Below are positions 53,480 to 61,946 of a DNA stretch of 64,000 nt, one piece after another. A program made the translations under genes and the position numbers. Numbering within the stretch: the first letter of the stretch is position 1; the number at the start of each line of letters is the position of its first letter. Origin of the DNA: Lachnospiraceae bacterium (GTDB lineage Bacteria > Bacillota > Clostridia > Lachnospirales > Lachnospiraceae); assembly GCA_009777715.1 (NCBI GenBank), contig WRLH01000010.1:1-64000 (forward strand), read 5' to 3'. Below the pieces are notes generated by a model. That model had not been told where the DNA came from. It saw only the letters and a list, made by a program, of their open reading frames with translations, and ran no database searches.

Positions 53480-53926
53480 TTAAATATGGTTCAATAATAC
53501 ATAAAGCTTTCCATTTTTATCTTCGATTGTAAGATTGTAAGCTGCTTGATTGCTTCGTGTGTCGATTTTAAGGATGTGGTTTTCATTATCAATTGAATAT
53601 TGCATACCTGTAAACATTGTCGCACTTAGCAATAAATAACCTGGGATAATATCATCTTGATTGTAGATAATATGCATATTAGGATATGTAATTTTACCTA
53701 AGCTAACTGTCAGTTGGTATAGTTTAGCATTAACAGAACCGCCAAAGCCAGTAAATGAAATGCTTTCTTTAACTAATTTACCGCCCAATGCTTTTAAGGT
53801 TTCTTCGGAAGCTGTCCACATTGGGAATGTTGCTCCTGTATCTAAAAGTGCCCTGCATCCAGAAAACTGCTCCGTATACACTACTGGACGCTGATTGTGC
53901 TTATCTAGTTTTAGTACTTCTATCAT
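53480..53926 (-). CDS. Retropepsin-like aspartic protease
   Basis: Protein of 148 residues with the retroviral-type aspartic protease active-site motif A-L-L-D-T-G-A (D29-T30-G31-A32), preceded by a short beta strand. A later hydrophobic region, I-P-G-Y-L-L-L-S-A-T-M-F (about 94-105), takes the place of the hydrophobic-hydrophobic-Gly segment. One D-T-G per chain means it must dimerise to be active. No signal peptide, so cytoplasmic. Its substrate is unknown. It overlaps the preceding 87-residue gene by 26 nt, indicating coupling. Inserted between pyrE and pyrF. Confidence 0.72.
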   Translation of the reverse strand: MIEVLKLDKHNQRPVVYTEQFSGCRALLDTGATFPMWTASEETLKALGGKLVKESISFTGFGGSVNAKLYQLTVSLGKITYPNMHIIYNQDDIIPGYLLLSATMFTGMQYSIDNENHILKIDTRSNQAAYNLTIEDKNGKLYVLLNHI

Positions 53927-54164
53927 TTAGCAAATGCCCTCCAATAGCACCCATATGAAATGTATCATTAGGAGTAGTATACCAAGGAATTATGTTTTCT
54001 CCATTTATAGCCATTAATGCTAGCTCCGACTTATCTTTATCAACATATTTCAAAATAGCACTTTCAACTGTTATTCCATCGTCATCAACATAGATAACAT
54101 CACTTAAGCCAACCCATTGCATGGGGTATTTTTCTGCTATTTGCTTCCATGTCAGCCTTTCCAT
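53901..54164 (-). CDS. Partner of the retropepsin-like protease, unrecognised
   Basis: Protein of 87 residues, starting M-E-R-L-T-W-K-Q-I-A-E-K-Y-P-M-Q-W-V-G-L-S-D-V. It is acidic in the middle (Y-V-D-D-D-G-I-T-V-E-S-A), with W-Y-T-T-P-N-D-T-F-H-M-G near the end. I recall similar small proteins next to retropepsin-like genes but know no function. GGAGG lies 8 nt before the ATG. It has its own promoter (54196-54224) and is the first gene of a two-gene unit, so it could be substrate, inhibitor or adaptor of the protease. Confidence 0.7.
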   Translation of the reverse strand: MERLTWKQIAEKYPMQWVGLSDVIYVDDDGITVESAILKYVDKDKSELALMAINGENIIPWYTTPNDTFHMGAIGGHLLNDRSTKTR

Positions 54165-54195
54165 AAGATTATCCTCCAGACAAATTCTTTAACTC

Positions 54196-54224
54196 ATTAT
54201 ACCTTTGTTGTGAGAAAATAGCAA
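54196..54224 (-). promoter_or_regulatory. Promoter of the retropepsin-like pair
   Basis: TTGCTA (54224-54219), 17-nt spacer, TATAAT (54201-54196), about 30 nt before the start codon of the 87-residue gene. Confidence 0.65.
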
Positions 54225-54287
54225 TATATATGAATGATTTTACTTATCCGTGATAATCCGAAAATATCTAAGTGGCTTATGGAAAAT

Positions 54288-55229
54288 TCACCCAACTGAC
54301 CTCCGGATATCCTCTGTCATCGCAATTACTGCTTCCCGTGAAGCTTCCGCAAAACCTTCCGCGCCAAAATGTGCATATTTTTCTTCTTGATAAGCCGCGA
54401 TTATTCCACGCGACGAATTGATGATTGCGCCAAGCCCGTCAGGGTTAAAGAAATGGGCAAGCGCAGACGCTTTTCCGCCCTGGGCCCCATAACCGGGGAC
54501 AAGGATAAAAACCTTTGGCATAATTTCCCTTAAACGCTTACCCTGTTCGGGGTAAGTCGCGCCAACAACTGCGCCAACATAGCTGTAGCCATATTGACCG
54601 ATGTGGTCATCGCCCCATTCAACCACCTTTTTGGCTACCAGCTCATAAAGCGGCTTGCTATTTTCCGTCCTGCCTTCAAAAAGTAATCGGTCTTGAAACT
54701 CGCCGCTTGATGGGTTTGAAGTCTTGACTAGGATAAAAAGGCCTTTTTTCTCCGCTTTTGCAACATCAATAAAGGGCTTAATCCCATCAGAACCAAGATA
54801 AGGATTAACGGTCACAAAATCCTCTTCAAACGGTGAAAAATAGTTCGCCCCAACCTTTACTTTACCTAGATGGCCGATGGCATAAGCTTCCGAAGATGAA
54901 CCGATATCATTACGTTTGATGTCGCCAATCACAATTAAGCCTTTTTCCTTGCAATAAGAGACGGTTTTTGCAAATGCTTTCACCCCCTCGGTCCCAAACT
55001 GCTCATACATTGCAATCTGGGGCTTGACCGCCGGAGTCAAATCATGAATATGGTCGATGATTGCTTTATTAAATGCAAAAACTGCTTCACCCGCCCCGGC
55101 TAAGGTTTCGCCATGTTCCGCGAAGGCCTTTTTCTTTATCTGCTCCGGAATGAACGTCATCATTGGGTCAAGGCCGACAACGATGGGGGCATTCATTTTT
55201 TTTATTTTTTCAATTAATAAATCAATCAC
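54288..55229 (-). CDS. pyrF: Orotidine 5'-phosphate decarboxylase, type 2
   Basis: OMP decarboxylase of 313 residues, final step of UMP synthesis. It has I-V-V-G-L-D-P-M near the start, the catalytic G-D-I-K-R-N-D-I (Lys/Asp charged network) at about 100 and the P-G-Y-G-A-Q-G-G phosphate loop near 260, typical of the longer type 2 branch. The GTG at 55229 is chosen as start: AAAGGAAG lies about 9 nt upstream, and the longer frame to 55364 would add residues foreign to the family and run into the acetyltransferase gene. Confidence 0.93.
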   Translation of the reverse strand: MIDLLIEKIKKMNAPIVVGLDPMMTFIPEQIKKKAFAEHGETLAGAGEAVFAFNKAIIDHIHDLTPAVKPQIAMYEQFGTEGVKAFAKTVSYCKEKGLIVIGDIKRNDIGSSSEAYAIGHLGKVKVGANYFSPFEEDFVTVNPYLGSDGIKPFIDVAKAEKKGLFILVKTSNPSSGEFQDRLLFEGRTENSKPLYELVAKKVVEWGDDHIGQYGYSYVGAVVGATYPEQGKRLREIMPKVFILVPGYGAQGGKASALAHFFNPDGLGAIINSSRGIIAAYQEEKYAHFGAEGFAEASREAVIAMTEDIRRSVG

Positions 55230-55254
55230 CTTGTAAATCTTCCTTTCATGATTA

Positions 55255-56157
55255 TCAGGTATGCGACAGCACCGGAAACATGACTTGGCTCGTCCTAAAA
55301 TGCTCTGCGTCTCTTCCATAAATAAATAATGTCGTATCTTCTTCTTGGAGCAAGCTTTTAGCAAAGGCCTGACTCTCTATGGGGGTAAAGCCCAATACTA
55401 TCTTCTTAATGTCCTTGGTAATTAGCAAGCTTAATATTTCATCAAGCTTGATTTCTGCTTCACAAAATATATCCTGTAAATAAATGACATTGCCGTCAAT
55501 CTCAAAAATGACATATGCGTCATATTTCTCAAGATAATAGACATTCTCTTTAAGAAATGAAGTCAGGTAAAACATCACTAACCCAGCATTACCCGCCATG
55601 AACAATTGGGAACATGATTTTGCCCGCTTGATTTTTTCGGTTATTAACAGCCTGTTCCGCTCATCATCCATAGCGACTTTTGTAAAAGCGGGGGGAGCGA
55701 TGGGATAATTTGAACCAGCCAGCTCTTTCGATAGCTGATATTCATCAGCTTTTTCAAAACCAAATTGGGGATAAAATGAAAGCACGCTGTCATTGGCGAA
55801 AAGGTAAATCAAGTCACATTTATCTTTCCATTCCGCCATGATTTTTTCCATTAAAAAGCGGCTAAGCCCAATGCCCCGGGATTCGGGGGCAGTCATCACC
55901 GTGCCGATTTGAAGATATCTTCTCTTCTTGCCAAATAACTCAAAATCAATAAGGCTGACTGACGTATTCGCAACAACATTATTTTCGAATAACAAAGAAT
56001 GTGGAATATATGAATCTGGCCAATAGCCGTCCTGATACCACTTTTCGAAATCAAAGCCATAAATTCTTTGGGTCAGGGCATTAAAACTATGTCTGATGCC
56101 CTCGTTCTCTTTAAATCCATGAACATATTTGAATTGCTTATTTTTTATTTCTGTCAT
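55255..56157 (-). CDS. GNAT-family N-acetyltransferase
   Basis: Acetyltransferase of 300 residues. The N-terminal GNAT domain has the acetyl-CoA loop T-A-P-E-S-R-G-I-G-L-S-R-F-L (about 87-100) and F-Y-P-Q-F-G-F-E (about 130-137). A second, degenerate domain (about 160-300) resembles the C-terminal part of Eis/SCP2-like acetyltransferases. Substrate unknown. The ATG at 56157 is chosen because AGGAGG lies immediately upstream. It ends 25 nt before pyrF and may be cotranscribed. Confidence 0.85.
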   Translation of the reverse strand: MTEIKNKQFKYVHGFKENEGIRHSFNALTQRIYGFDFEKWYQDGYWPDSYIPHSLLFENNVVANTSVSLIDFELFGKKRRYLQIGTVMTAPESRGIGLSRFLMEKIMAEWKDKCDLIYLFANDSVLSFYPQFGFEKADEYQLSKELAGSNYPIAPPAFTKVAMDDERNRLLITEKIKRAKSCSQLFMAGNAGLVMFYLTSFLKENVYYLEKYDAYVIFEIDGNVIYLQDIFCEAEIKLDEILSLLITKDIKKIVLGFTPIESQAFAKSLLQEEDTTLFIYGRDAEHFRTSQVMFPVLSHT

Positions 56158-56226
56158 AGTCCTCCTGCTGACTTTGGTCGCCCGCAACTTCATACCGAGT
56201 AAATAAGGTTTCGGCGGAGCAATATT

Positions 56227-58620
56227 TTAACAGCAAACTAATTCTTCGGCGTATTGCTTAATCTTCACCGCATTGGCATATTTCTTGAACTCATCGCCCT
56301 TAACAATCACCAAAGTAGGGGCTTGCATTACGCCATAGCGGCCCGCAAGTTCCATATTTTCTTCTGCGTCAATCGTCAAATATGTGACTCCATTAAGATA
56401 TTCTTTGGCAATTTTGCAATTCGGGCAGGTTTTGGTCGTAAACAAATAAGCAATATGCTCCGGTTTTTCCACGGAAACAGAAACTTCATCGGTTAAATCG
56501 GTACTGCTTTTTAAGGTTACAACGCTGGTTATCGGTTTCTTTTGCTGTGACTTATCCATTTCATAATTGACCCTGTTTTGGTATTCTTGCAATTTGCCGT
56601 CATTCCAGTTCTGGACTGGGCGGTAATAACCAGTAATCCGGCTGTAAACTTCACAAATCCTGTGGCAATGCGGACATTTTTTCTGTTCCCCGGCCAGATA
56701 ACCATGCTCCTGGCAAATCGAATAAGTAGGCGAGAGCGAATAATAAGGCAGGTGATAATTTTCGGCAATTGTCTTAATCAATGAAGCGGCCGCTTTCCAG
56801 TCCGGCAATTTCTCGCCGAGGAAAGCATGGAACACCGTCCCGGAAGTATAAAGGGTTTGGATTTCGTCTTGAATATCCAGCGCGTCAAAAATATCAGCTG
56901 TATAATCAACTGGCAAATTCGATGAATTAGTATAATAAGGGACATCTTCAAGCTGGCCTGCGGTTTTGATGCCCGGCCATTTCTTGCGGTCATGCTTTGC
57001 CAGCCGATAAGACGTGCTTTCGGCCGGAGATGCCTCAAGGTTAAATAAATCGCCGTATTCTTCCTGATAATCTGACAAACGGCTGCGCATATGATTCAAT
57101 ACTTCGCGAGTAAATTCCTGCGTTTTCTTGTCCGCCATGTCAGCACGCAGCCAATTTGCGTTAAGCCCAACCTCATTCATTCCAATCAGGCCGATGGTGG
57201 AAAAATGATTGTCAAAAGTGCCGAGATATTTTTGGGTATAGGGATAAAGGCCTTCGTCCATTAACTTCGTAATAACTTCACGCTTGACATGGAGCGACCG
57301 CGCCGAAATATCCATCATCCGGTTAAGACGGCGGTAAAAATCGTCCTTATTTGCTGATTGGTATGCAATCCGCGGCATATTAATTGTCACAACCCCAATC
57401 GATCCGGTGCTTTCGCCAGAGCCAAAATAACCGCCCGTTTTTTTGCGTAATTCCCGCAAATCCAAGCGCAGACGGCAGCACATACTGCGAACGTCACTTG
57501 GTTCCATGTCGGAATTGATATAGTTAGAAAAATAAGGAGTGCCATATTTGGCCGTCATTTCAAATAAAAGGCGGTTATTTTCATTTTCGGACCAGTCAAA
57601 ATCACGGGTAATTGAATATGTCGGAATCGGATATTGGAAACCGCGGCCATGCGCGTCACCTTCAATCATTGTTTCAATAAAGGCTTTGTTAATCATGTCC
57701 ATCTCATTTTTGCAATCTTTATAGTAAAAATCCATTTCTTTCCCGCCGACAATTGCCGGAAGGTCAGCCAAGTCAGAAGGCACGGTCCAGTCTAAGGTAA
57801 TATTGGTAAAAGGCGCTTGAGTCCCCCAGCGGCTGGGGGTATTAACACCGTAAATAAACGCTTCGATTGATTTTTTTACTTCTTTATAGGAAAGATTATC
57901 GGCTTTGGCAAAAGGGGCAAGATATGTGTCAAAGGAAGAAAAAGCTTGGGCCCCTGCCCATTCGTTTTGCATGATGCCAAGGAAGTTGACCATTTGGTTG
58001 CAAAGGACCGAAAGATGGGAAGCCGGGGCTGAGGTGATTTTCCCGCACACGCCGCCAAGCCCGTCTGTAATCAGCTGCTTAAGCGACCACCCGGCACAAT
58101 AACCTGTCAGCATTGAAAGGTCGTGGATATGGATATCGGCATTGCGGTGGGCATCGCCGATTTCAATGTCGTATATTTCCGAAAGCCAGTAATTTGCCGT
58201 GACCGCCCCGGAATTGGATAAAATCAAACCGCCGACTGAATAGCTGACCGTTGAATTTTCTTTGACGCGCCAGTCATCAAGCTGCACATAACTATTCACA
58301 ATTTCCTTATAATCAAGGATTGTCGATTTCATATTGCGGATTTTTTCGCGTTGCTTACGATATAATATATAAGCTTTCGCTACATCAGTAAATCCGGTCT
58401 GCTCAAGAACCTTTTCCACGCTGTCTTGGATGTCTTCAACATAAATTCCGTCATCTTTTACTTTTTCTTGGAAATCGGCAGTCACCCTTAGGGCCAGCAA
58501 ATCAATGATATCATTATTGTACTTTTTGTCCGTTGCCACAAAAGCTTTCATAATTGCGTCATTAATTTTTGTTAATGTGAAATCTGTTACTTCCCCATCC
58601 CTCTTTACGACTTGAAACAT
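56227..58620 (-). CDS. nrdD: Class III ribonucleoside-triphosphate reductase fused to a redoxin domain
   Basis: Anaerobic RNR of 797 residues, making dNTPs through a glycyl radical. It has an ATP-cone (about 1-90), the catalytic barrel (N-T-P-S-R-W-G-T-Q-A-P-F-T-N-I-T-L-D near 255-272), the zinc ribbon ending C-P-H-C, and the radical site I-T-G-Y-Y-R-P-V (G664). A C-terminal glutaredoxin-like domain follows (about 718-797) with C732-P-N-C735 and a cis-Pro loop Q-A-P-T. Fusion of the redoxin suggests that it, rather than formate, supplies electrons, as in the NrdD subgroup that uses NrdH-like proteins. No nrdG activase gene is seen here. GGAGGAAGAAA precedes the ATG. Confidence 0.93.
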   Translation of the reverse strand: MFQVVKRDGEVTDFTLTKINDAIMKAFVATDKKYNNDIIDLLALRVTADFQEKVKDDGIYVEDIQDSVEKVLEQTGFTDVAKAYILYRKQREKIRNMKSTILDYKEIVNSYVQLDDWRVKENSTVSYSVGGLILSNSGAVTANYWLSEIYDIEIGDAHRNADIHIHDLSMLTGYCAGWSLKQLITDGLGGVCGKITSAPASHLSVLCNQMVNFLGIMQNEWAGAQAFSSFDTYLAPFAKADNLSYKEVKKSIEAFIYGVNTPSRWGTQAPFTNITLDWTVPSDLADLPAIVGGKEMDFYYKDCKNEMDMINKAFIETMIEGDAHGRGFQYPIPTYSITRDFDWSENENNRLLFEMTAKYGTPYFSNYINSDMEPSDVRSMCCRLRLDLRELRKKTGGYFGSGESTGSIGVVTINMPRIAYQSANKDDFYRRLNRMMDISARSLHVKREVITKLMDEGLYPYTQKYLGTFDNHFSTIGLIGMNEVGLNANWLRADMADKKTQEFTREVLNHMRSRLSDYQEEYGDLFNLEASPAESTSYRLAKHDRKKWPGIKTAGQLEDVPYYTNSSNLPVDYTADIFDALDIQDEIQTLYTSGTVFHAFLGEKLPDWKAAASLIKTIAENYHLPYYSLSPTYSICQEHGYLAGEQKKCPHCHRICEVYSRITGYYRPVQNWNDGKLQEYQNRVNYEMDKSQQKKPITSVVTLKSSTDLTDEVSVSVEKPEHIAYLFTTKTCPNCKIAKEYLNGVTYLTIDAEENMELAGRYGVMQAPTLVIVKGDEFKKYANAVKIKQYAEELVCC

Positions 58621-58729
58621 TTTCTTCCTCCATTAACTCTTTTCTTTGGAACGTTTATTTTTTCGTATTGTACTATACGTAATATTAATAATTTTTGATT
58701 TTTAATTTTTAAAAATACCGATTGCATTC

Positions 58730-58758
58730 ATTCTACCATTACTATAATTGCTTGTCAA
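58730..58758 (-). promoter_or_regulatory. nrdD promoter
   Basis: TTGACA (58758-58753), 17-nt spacer, TAGAAT (58735-58730) on the minus strand, giving a leader of about 105 nt before the nrdD start. The leader is A+T-rich without clear structure. Confidence 0.78.
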
Positions 58759-58768
58759 GCCAAAAAAT

Positions 58769-58813
58769 ACCATATCTTGTGGATTTTTACTTCAAAAGCA
58801 TAATATATTGTGG
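58769..58813 (-). promoter_or_regulatory. Pair of NrdR-box-like sites upstream of nrdD
   Basis: ACCATATCTTGTGG (58769-58782) and ATAATATATTGTGG (58800-58813) both resemble the NrdR box (core CwATATwTwG-like). The cores are spaced 31 bp apart, three helical turns, as typical for NrdR operators. They lie just upstream of the -35 box. NrdR represses ribonucleotide reductase genes when dATP is high. Confidence 0.7.
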
Positions 58814-58862
58814 ATTGGTTGGGACAAGGGTTTGCCGGATTAGACTGACCGGGTCGGTTAAA

Positions 58863-58940
58863 TTGACCGGGCTGGTCAAAGTCGATACTGACGTATCGGC
58901 TTTTTTAGTTGGCTCGTGCTTGTGAATTGTGATATATGGA
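58863..58940 (+). promoter_or_regulatory. Composite promoter module, copy C, without a gene
   Basis: Palindrome TTGACC-GGGCT-GGTCAA (58863-58879) adjoins the hairpin GTCGATACTGACGTATCGGC (58881-58900, one change). TTGGCTCGTGCTTGTG follows, then GATATA near 58931 instead of TATAAT. No plus-strand gene follows before the opposing 59059-60129 gene, so this copy looks orphaned or decayed. Nothing else is recognisable in 58941-59058. Confidence 0.6.
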
Positions 58941-59058
58941 AAATGAGCAAATGATACGCATGACAGAGCGAATATGATTTAAATTATGCCATAGTGATAA
59001 TGGCATTCAAAAAGCACGGACAACCTATGACCGTTAACGATGAAAATTAATAAAAAAA

Positions 59059-60129
59059 CTATGATATCTTAACCGCCTGCATTTGCGCCTTTACGCATAA
59101 CTCGGCCGCTTTAAAAGCGTGTTCCTGTGTCATCGCCTTTTCAGTCCGGTAAAGGCAGTCCAAAATCAGCTCGCCAAAGAAAGGATAACCAACCTTGCCA
59201 AAAACGTTAAAATGCGTTTCTTCTTTGCCGTTAGCCAAGAAAAGATGAGCCGAGCCGTCTTTAGTGCCAAGATTCATGTATTTACGCTGTTCGATAAACC
59301 CTTCTGTCCCAAGGATAAAGCTCCGTCCATCGCCCCACATTTGCAGGCCGTCAGGCGTAAACCAGTCAACCCGGAAATAGCCAGTCGCGCCATTATCACA
59401 GACAAGCATTGCATCGCCAAAATCATCAAGCCCCGGATATTCGGGATTGTGGTAGTTGGCAATCTGGCTGCGGACAATGGTGGCGTTCTTTGCCCCGGTA
59501 TAAAACAAAATCTGCTCGATCTGATGGCTGCCAATATCACATAAAATACCGCCGTATTTTTCTTTTTCGAAAAACCACTCCGGGCGGGTTTTTGCCGAAA
59601 GGCGGTGCGGGCCTAAGCCAATGACCTGGATTACCTTGCCAATCGCCCCTTGCTCAATCAGCTGGCCAGCAAAAATCGCTGTCTCAACGTGCAAACGTTC
59701 GCTATAATAGACCATATATTTTTTGCCTGTCCGGATAACGGCTTCCTTCGCCAAAGCCAGTTGCTCTAAAGTCGTTAATGGCGCTTTGTCCGTGAAATAA
59801 TCTTTGCCGGCATCCATGACCCTAAGTCCCAACGCGCATCGTTCACTCGTTACTGCTGCGCCAGTGACCAGCTTCACTTCTTTGTCCTCAAGAATTTCCG
59901 TTTCATTCTTAGCCCGCTTAACAAAAGGAAAAGCTTTTGAAAACCGGTCCATCTTTTTTTCATCGGGATCATAAACCCATTTCAGCGTTCCGCCAGCGCC
60001 AATCAAGCCTTCACATTGGCCATAGATATGCCCATGGTCAAGGCCAATGGCCGCAAAAATAAACTCGTTTTCTTTTACCACCGGGGCCGGAATCGGGGCC
60101 GGGGCATAGTTCATGCCGCTTGTACTCAT
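59059..60129 (-). CDS. Gfo/Idh/MocA-family oxidoreductase
   Basis: NAD(P)-dependent sugar dehydrogenase-like protein of 356 residues. The N-terminal Rossmann fold has an atypical F-A-A-I-G-L-D-H-G-H-I-Y-G (about 29-41) in place of the classical G-x-G-x-x-G. The family Lys is probably D-K-A-P (about 114) and C-D-I-G-S-H-Q-I-E-Q holds the His pair near 200. The C-terminal half is the Gfo/Idh/MocA beta-sheet domain. It acts in the cytoplasm on sugar or inositol derivatives; substrate unknown. A Pro/Ala-rich N-terminus (A-P-A-P-I-P-A-P) is unusual. It follows a second family member by 88 nt. Confidence 0.88.
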   Translation of the reverse strand: MSTSGMNYAPAPIPAPVVKENEFIFAAIGLDHGHIYGQCEGLIGAGGTLKWVYDPDEKKMDRFSKAFPFVKRAKNETEILEDKEVKLVTGAAVTSERCALGLRVMDAGKDYFTDKAPLTTLEQLALAKEAVIRTGKKYMVYYSERLHVETAIFAGQLIEQGAIGKVIQVIGLGPHRLSAKTRPEWFFEKEKYGGILCDIGSHQIEQILFYTGAKNATIVRSQIANYHNPEYPGLDDFGDAMLVCDNGATGYFRVDWFTPDGLQMWGDGRSFILGTEGFIEQRKYMNLGTKDGSAHLFLANGKEETHFNVFGKVGYPFFGELILDCLYRTEKAMTQEHAFKAAELCVKAQMQAVKIS

Positions 60130-60175
60130 CGTTCATCTCCTTCCAAAATATGGAAATTTAATTCATCGCTTTACC

Positions 60176-60208
60176 CGAATCTATGATTCGGTTCGAATCT
60201 ATGATTCG
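60176..60208. repeat. Two identical palindromes between the oxidoreductase genes
   Basis: CGAATCTATGATTCG occurs twice (60176-60190 and 60194-60208), each a self-complementary hairpin with a 3-5 nt loop, followed on the plus strand by seven T. They lie in the 88-nt gap between the two minus-strand oxidoreductase genes; either operators or a terminator-like structure. Confidence 0.75.
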
Positions 60209-60217
60209 TTTTTTTCC

Positions 60218-61378
60218 TTAGAAATGTTTATAGTTACTTCCAACTGTAATATCCCCAGCAAGCTCATCAATGCTTTTCGTTTTTTCATAAAAATGTGGGA
60301 CGTTTTTCAAAATGCCGGAAACAGTATAAAAATCGTCATCTTTATCAATTGCAAACTCGACCTCGCACTTTAATGTCCCGGCTTTATAGATTGCACAAAT
60401 TAGCGCAATCGTCCGCCGTCCGTCAAGGCCGCCTACCGCCGGGCTTGTGTTATTTGAAACCGCGTCCAGCATATCTTTTATTTGTGCTGTGTGTCCCTCA
60501 TATGTAAGCTTTGGGCTAGCCGCAATAAAATCATTAAGCTCTTTCTTTAACTCAATATCCTCAACCGGGAAACCATTTGGCTGCGATTTTGAAGAATAAA
60601 CTGCCCAGGGTGCAGAAATACGCGCTTTTTCACATTGGAAAATCAGCTGTTGCTCTTCACCGTGATGAATGACTGAACTAGTAATCTGCGCCAATGACCC
60701 ATGCGGATATCTAAGGGCGGCCAGCGAAATATCCTCAACCTCGGCGTTATCGTGTGCCGCATTGCTTAGCATTGCCGTCACCGTTTCCGGTTCGCCCATC
60801 ATCCACAAAAGCATATCAATATGATGGACAGCATGGTTAAGCGTACAGCCGCCGCCTTCCCTGTCCCAGCGTCCGCGCCACCACAAGTCATAATAGCTAT
60901 GGCCGCGCCACCAGAACGAATCCACCTGCGCGGAAAGCACCCGCCCGGCCAGCCCGCTATTAAGCACCGCCTTTAGGTTTTTAATCGGGTCACGGAAACG
61001 GTTTTGGGCAATGACTGACAGGATTTTTCCGCTTTCACGCTCCGCCAAAAGCATCTGGTCACATTCCTCAAGCGAGGCCGCCATCGGCTTCTCGACCAGG
61101 ACATTAACTCCGGCTTCCATGGAATCAACCGCTATTTCAGCATGGCAGAAAGGGGGCGTGCAGATACTGACCAAATCAATCCCGCCGTTCTTTAGCATTT
61201 CCTTGTGTGATTCATAAACCACGGCTTCACTTAAGCCAAATTTGCTTTTCATCGCTTCCGCTTTGGCCGGAACAATATCGCAAAGCGCGACAATCCGGCA
61301 TTCTTTCTGAAATTCAAGATATCCCTCAAAATGCAGCCGTGAAATATTGCCAGTGCCGATAATCCCTATTTTTAACAT
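60218..61378 (-). CDS. Gfo/Idh/MocA-family oxidoreductase
   Basis: Dehydrogenase of 386 residues with a classical nucleotide motif G-I-I-G-T-G-N-I-S (5-13), V-E-K-P-M-A (family Lys, about 97) and N-H-A-V-H-H-I-D-M-L-L-W (about 182) for substrate handling. It likely oxidises a sugar or inositol with NAD(P) in the cytoplasm. GGAGG precedes the ATG, and a promoter with TTGATA/TATAAT lies at 61418-61446. With the downstream relative it may form a two-step pathway, such as oxidation and reduction of a keto-sugar intermediate. Confidence 0.92.
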   Translation of the reverse strand: MLKIGIIGTGNISRLHFEGYLEFQKECRIVALCDIVPAKAEAMKSKFGLSEAVVYESHKEMLKNGGIDLVSICTPPFCHAEIAVDSMEAGVNVLVEKPMAASLEECDQMLLAERESGKILSVIAQNRFRDPIKNLKAVLNSGLAGRVLSAQVDSFWWRGHSYYDLWWRGRWDREGGGCTLNHAVHHIDMLLWMMGEPETVTAMLSNAAHDNAEVEDISLAALRYPHGSLAQITSSVIHHGEEQQLIFQCEKARISAPWAVYSSKSQPNGFPVEDIELKKELNDFIAASPKLTYEGHTAQIKDMLDAVSNNTSPAVGGLDGRRTIALICAIYKAGTLKCEVEFAIDKDDDFYTVSGILKNVPHFYEKTKSIDELAGDITVGSNYKHF

Positions 61379-61417
61379 GATTCACCTCCGTACCATACTT
61401 TGTGTATTCCGTATTCT

Positions 61418-61446
61418 ATTATATGTGATTATTAATTTAGTATCAA
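61418..61446 (-). promoter_or_regulatory. Promoter of the oxidoreductase pair
   Basis: TTGATA (61446-61441), 17-nt spacer, TATAAT (61423-61418) on the minus strand. It is divergent from the composite module at 61459-61524. Confidence 0.75.
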
Positions 61447-61458
61447 TAGCCTTTTGAA

Positions 61459-61524
61459 GTCGATACTGACGTAATCGACATTGAAAGGATTTACTTGGCT
61501 AGTGCGTGTGGAGTATGGTATAAT
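61459..61524 (+). promoter_or_regulatory. Composite promoter module, copy D
   Basis: Hairpin GTCGATACTGAC-GTAATCGAC (61459-61479, one extra A), then TTGGCTAGTGCGTGTG, then TATAAT at 61519-61524, again 18 nt from TTGGCT. The gene start at 61553 follows within 30 nt, the same layout as copy A. Confidence 0.75.
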
Positions 61525-61552
61525 GAAAAAAATAAGAAAAAGGAAAGCAAAT

Positions 61553-61813
61553 TTGAAAGAAGCAAAATGGAAACAATTAAGCTTATACTGCTGTTTATTT
61601 ATCCAAGTTACTATGGGCGTAATATACCATCTATTTTCATATGAACAGTTTTTCAAAACTTCCGGTGTTTTCATTTGGGTAATGAGTGGGTTAATCGCAA
61701 TAATAATCGCCATTATTAATTTAGTAAGTGTTCAGAGCCGGGCAAATCTGTTAATGTCATTAGCCACAATTATTCTTGTATTTTACCAACTAAATTTGCT
61801 GTTGAGCTTTTAG
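61553..61813 (+). CDS. Small three-helix membrane protein
   Basis: Unrecognised protein of 86 residues with three predicted membrane helices (about 8-27, 34-55 and 62-84). The TTG at 61553 is chosen: AAGGAAAG lies 6-7 nt upstream, and upstream ATG and TTG codons in frame overlap or precede the promoter's TATAAT. The product starts M-K-E-A-K-W-K-Q-L-S-L-Y-C-C. It is driven by composite promoter copy D. No function can be assigned. Confidence 0.65.
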   Translation: MKEAKWKQLSLYCCLFIQVTMGVIYHLFSYEQFFKTSGVFIWVMSGLIAIIIAIINLVSVQSRANLLMSLATIILVFYQLNLLLSF

Positions 61814-61844
61814 GGTATCTGTGGTACTTTCTAAAAGACTTTTA

Positions 61845-61946
61845 TCAGAGTGTAACTTTCATAAAACCGCAAAAATATTTTCTATTATTAAAATACCATC
61901 GGGTATAAACAAATATATTGGTGTCAATGAATACTTTATCTCTCAT
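61845..61946 (-). pseudogene. PIN-domain toxin remnant with internal deletion
   Basis: The frame starts M-R-D-K-V-F-I-D-T-N-I-F-V-Y-T, the first strand of a PIN toxin with its Asp, then loses similarity and stops after 33 codons. In the adjacent frame, from about 61901 to a TGA at 61859, D-G-I-L-I-I-E-N-I-F resembles the C-terminal end of such toxins. The best explanation is deletion of the middle of the gene with a frameshift. The ATG overlaps the antitoxin stop (TAATG), the usual arrangement for the pair. Confidence 0.72.
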
